Assembly: GCA_934371505.1 (NCBI GenBank)
Contig: CAKRNW010000061.1
Location: forward strand, 1-13,695
Length of the DNA: 13,695 bases
From: an uncultured Lachnospiraceae bacterium
GTDB taxonomy: Bacteria; Bacillota; Clostridia; Lachnospirales; Lachnospiraceae
Direction of reading: 5' to 3'
Part shown: in pieces, positions 13,664 to 13,695 of the stretch
Layout of the letters: each line of letters starts with the position of its first letter
Position numbering within the stretch: the stretch's first letter is position 1
The notes under the pieces: generated by a model
What the model saw: the letters and a program-made list of their open reading frames with translations, nothing else
What the model was told of the DNA's origin: nothing
The model's database searches: none
Program-made: the position numbers and the translations under genes

Positions 13664-13671
13664 TCACCTTT
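13664..13671 (-). promoter_or_regulatory. Ribosome binding site fixing the small membrane protein TTG start
   Basis: AAAGGTGA on the minus strand is six bases before the TTG at 13655-13657. The TGA within this site is in frame and closes the upstream frame. The remaining upstream bases to the window edge are too few to place a promoter. Confidence 0.65.
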
Positions 13672-13695
13672 CTAAATTCCAAGAAATGTTTTGAC

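Noticed and set aside
1..13695. CRISPR arrays, tRNA/rRNA genes, transposons, toxin-antitoxin or defence systems, riboswitches
   Set aside because: Reading both strands gave no regularly spaced repeats, cloverleaf-like genes, transposase motifs, terminal repeats, or recognised defence genes; gaps between genes are at most about 220 bp and are explained by promoters and leaders.

Overview
The window looks like a chromosomal segment from a Gram-positive anaerobe of the Clostridia, most likely a Lachnospiraceae-type gut bacterium. The signs are a moderate G+C content (roughly 45% by eye), AGGAGG-type ribosome binding sites, frequent TTG starts, a zinc-ribbon single-pass surface protein, a DUF1292 protein, an SH3-NlpC/P60 cell-wall hydrolase with a clostridial architecture, and a monomeric group-B-like [FeFe] hydrogenase. 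No phage, insertion sequence, CRISPR array, tRNA or rRNA gene was recognised. The genus is an inference.

Left part (1-6000): envelope genes. The 5' end of a HAD phosphatase gene leaves the window on the minus strand. Next is a large minus-strand gene for an 877-residue protein with a cytoplasmic zinc ribbon, one membrane helix and a long outer part, closed by a very good intrinsic terminator. It diverges from a plus-strand pair, an acidic DUF1292 protein and a CapA-like metallophosphatase-fold protein, through back-to-back promoters with 17-bp spacers. The CapA-like gene runs tail to tail into a secreted SH3-SH3-NlpC/P60 peptidase gene, and the two coding regions overlap by 20 bp.

Middle part (6070-11597): a minus-strand run read in the order deoC (deoxyribose-phosphate aldolase), [FeFe] hydrogenase, gltX (glutamyl-tRNA synthetase), UvrD/PcrA-type helicase. 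The last three are tightly packed (20-bp gap, then a 47-bp overlap) and are probably co-transcribed. Their functions are not obviously linked.

Right part (11598-13695): a 192-bp divergent promoter region separates deoC from a citrate synthase gene on the plus strand. That gene ends at a hairpin shared with a convergent gene for a small three-helix membrane protein whose upstream region runs off the window.

Nothing here is clearly an undescribed system. The better leads are the poorly understood hydrogenase type inside a gltX operon, the mosaic zinc-ribbon surface protein with a locally AT-rich C-terminal third, the DUF1292/CapA-like coupling, and a divergent control region with repeated motifs upstream of deoC and citrate synthase.
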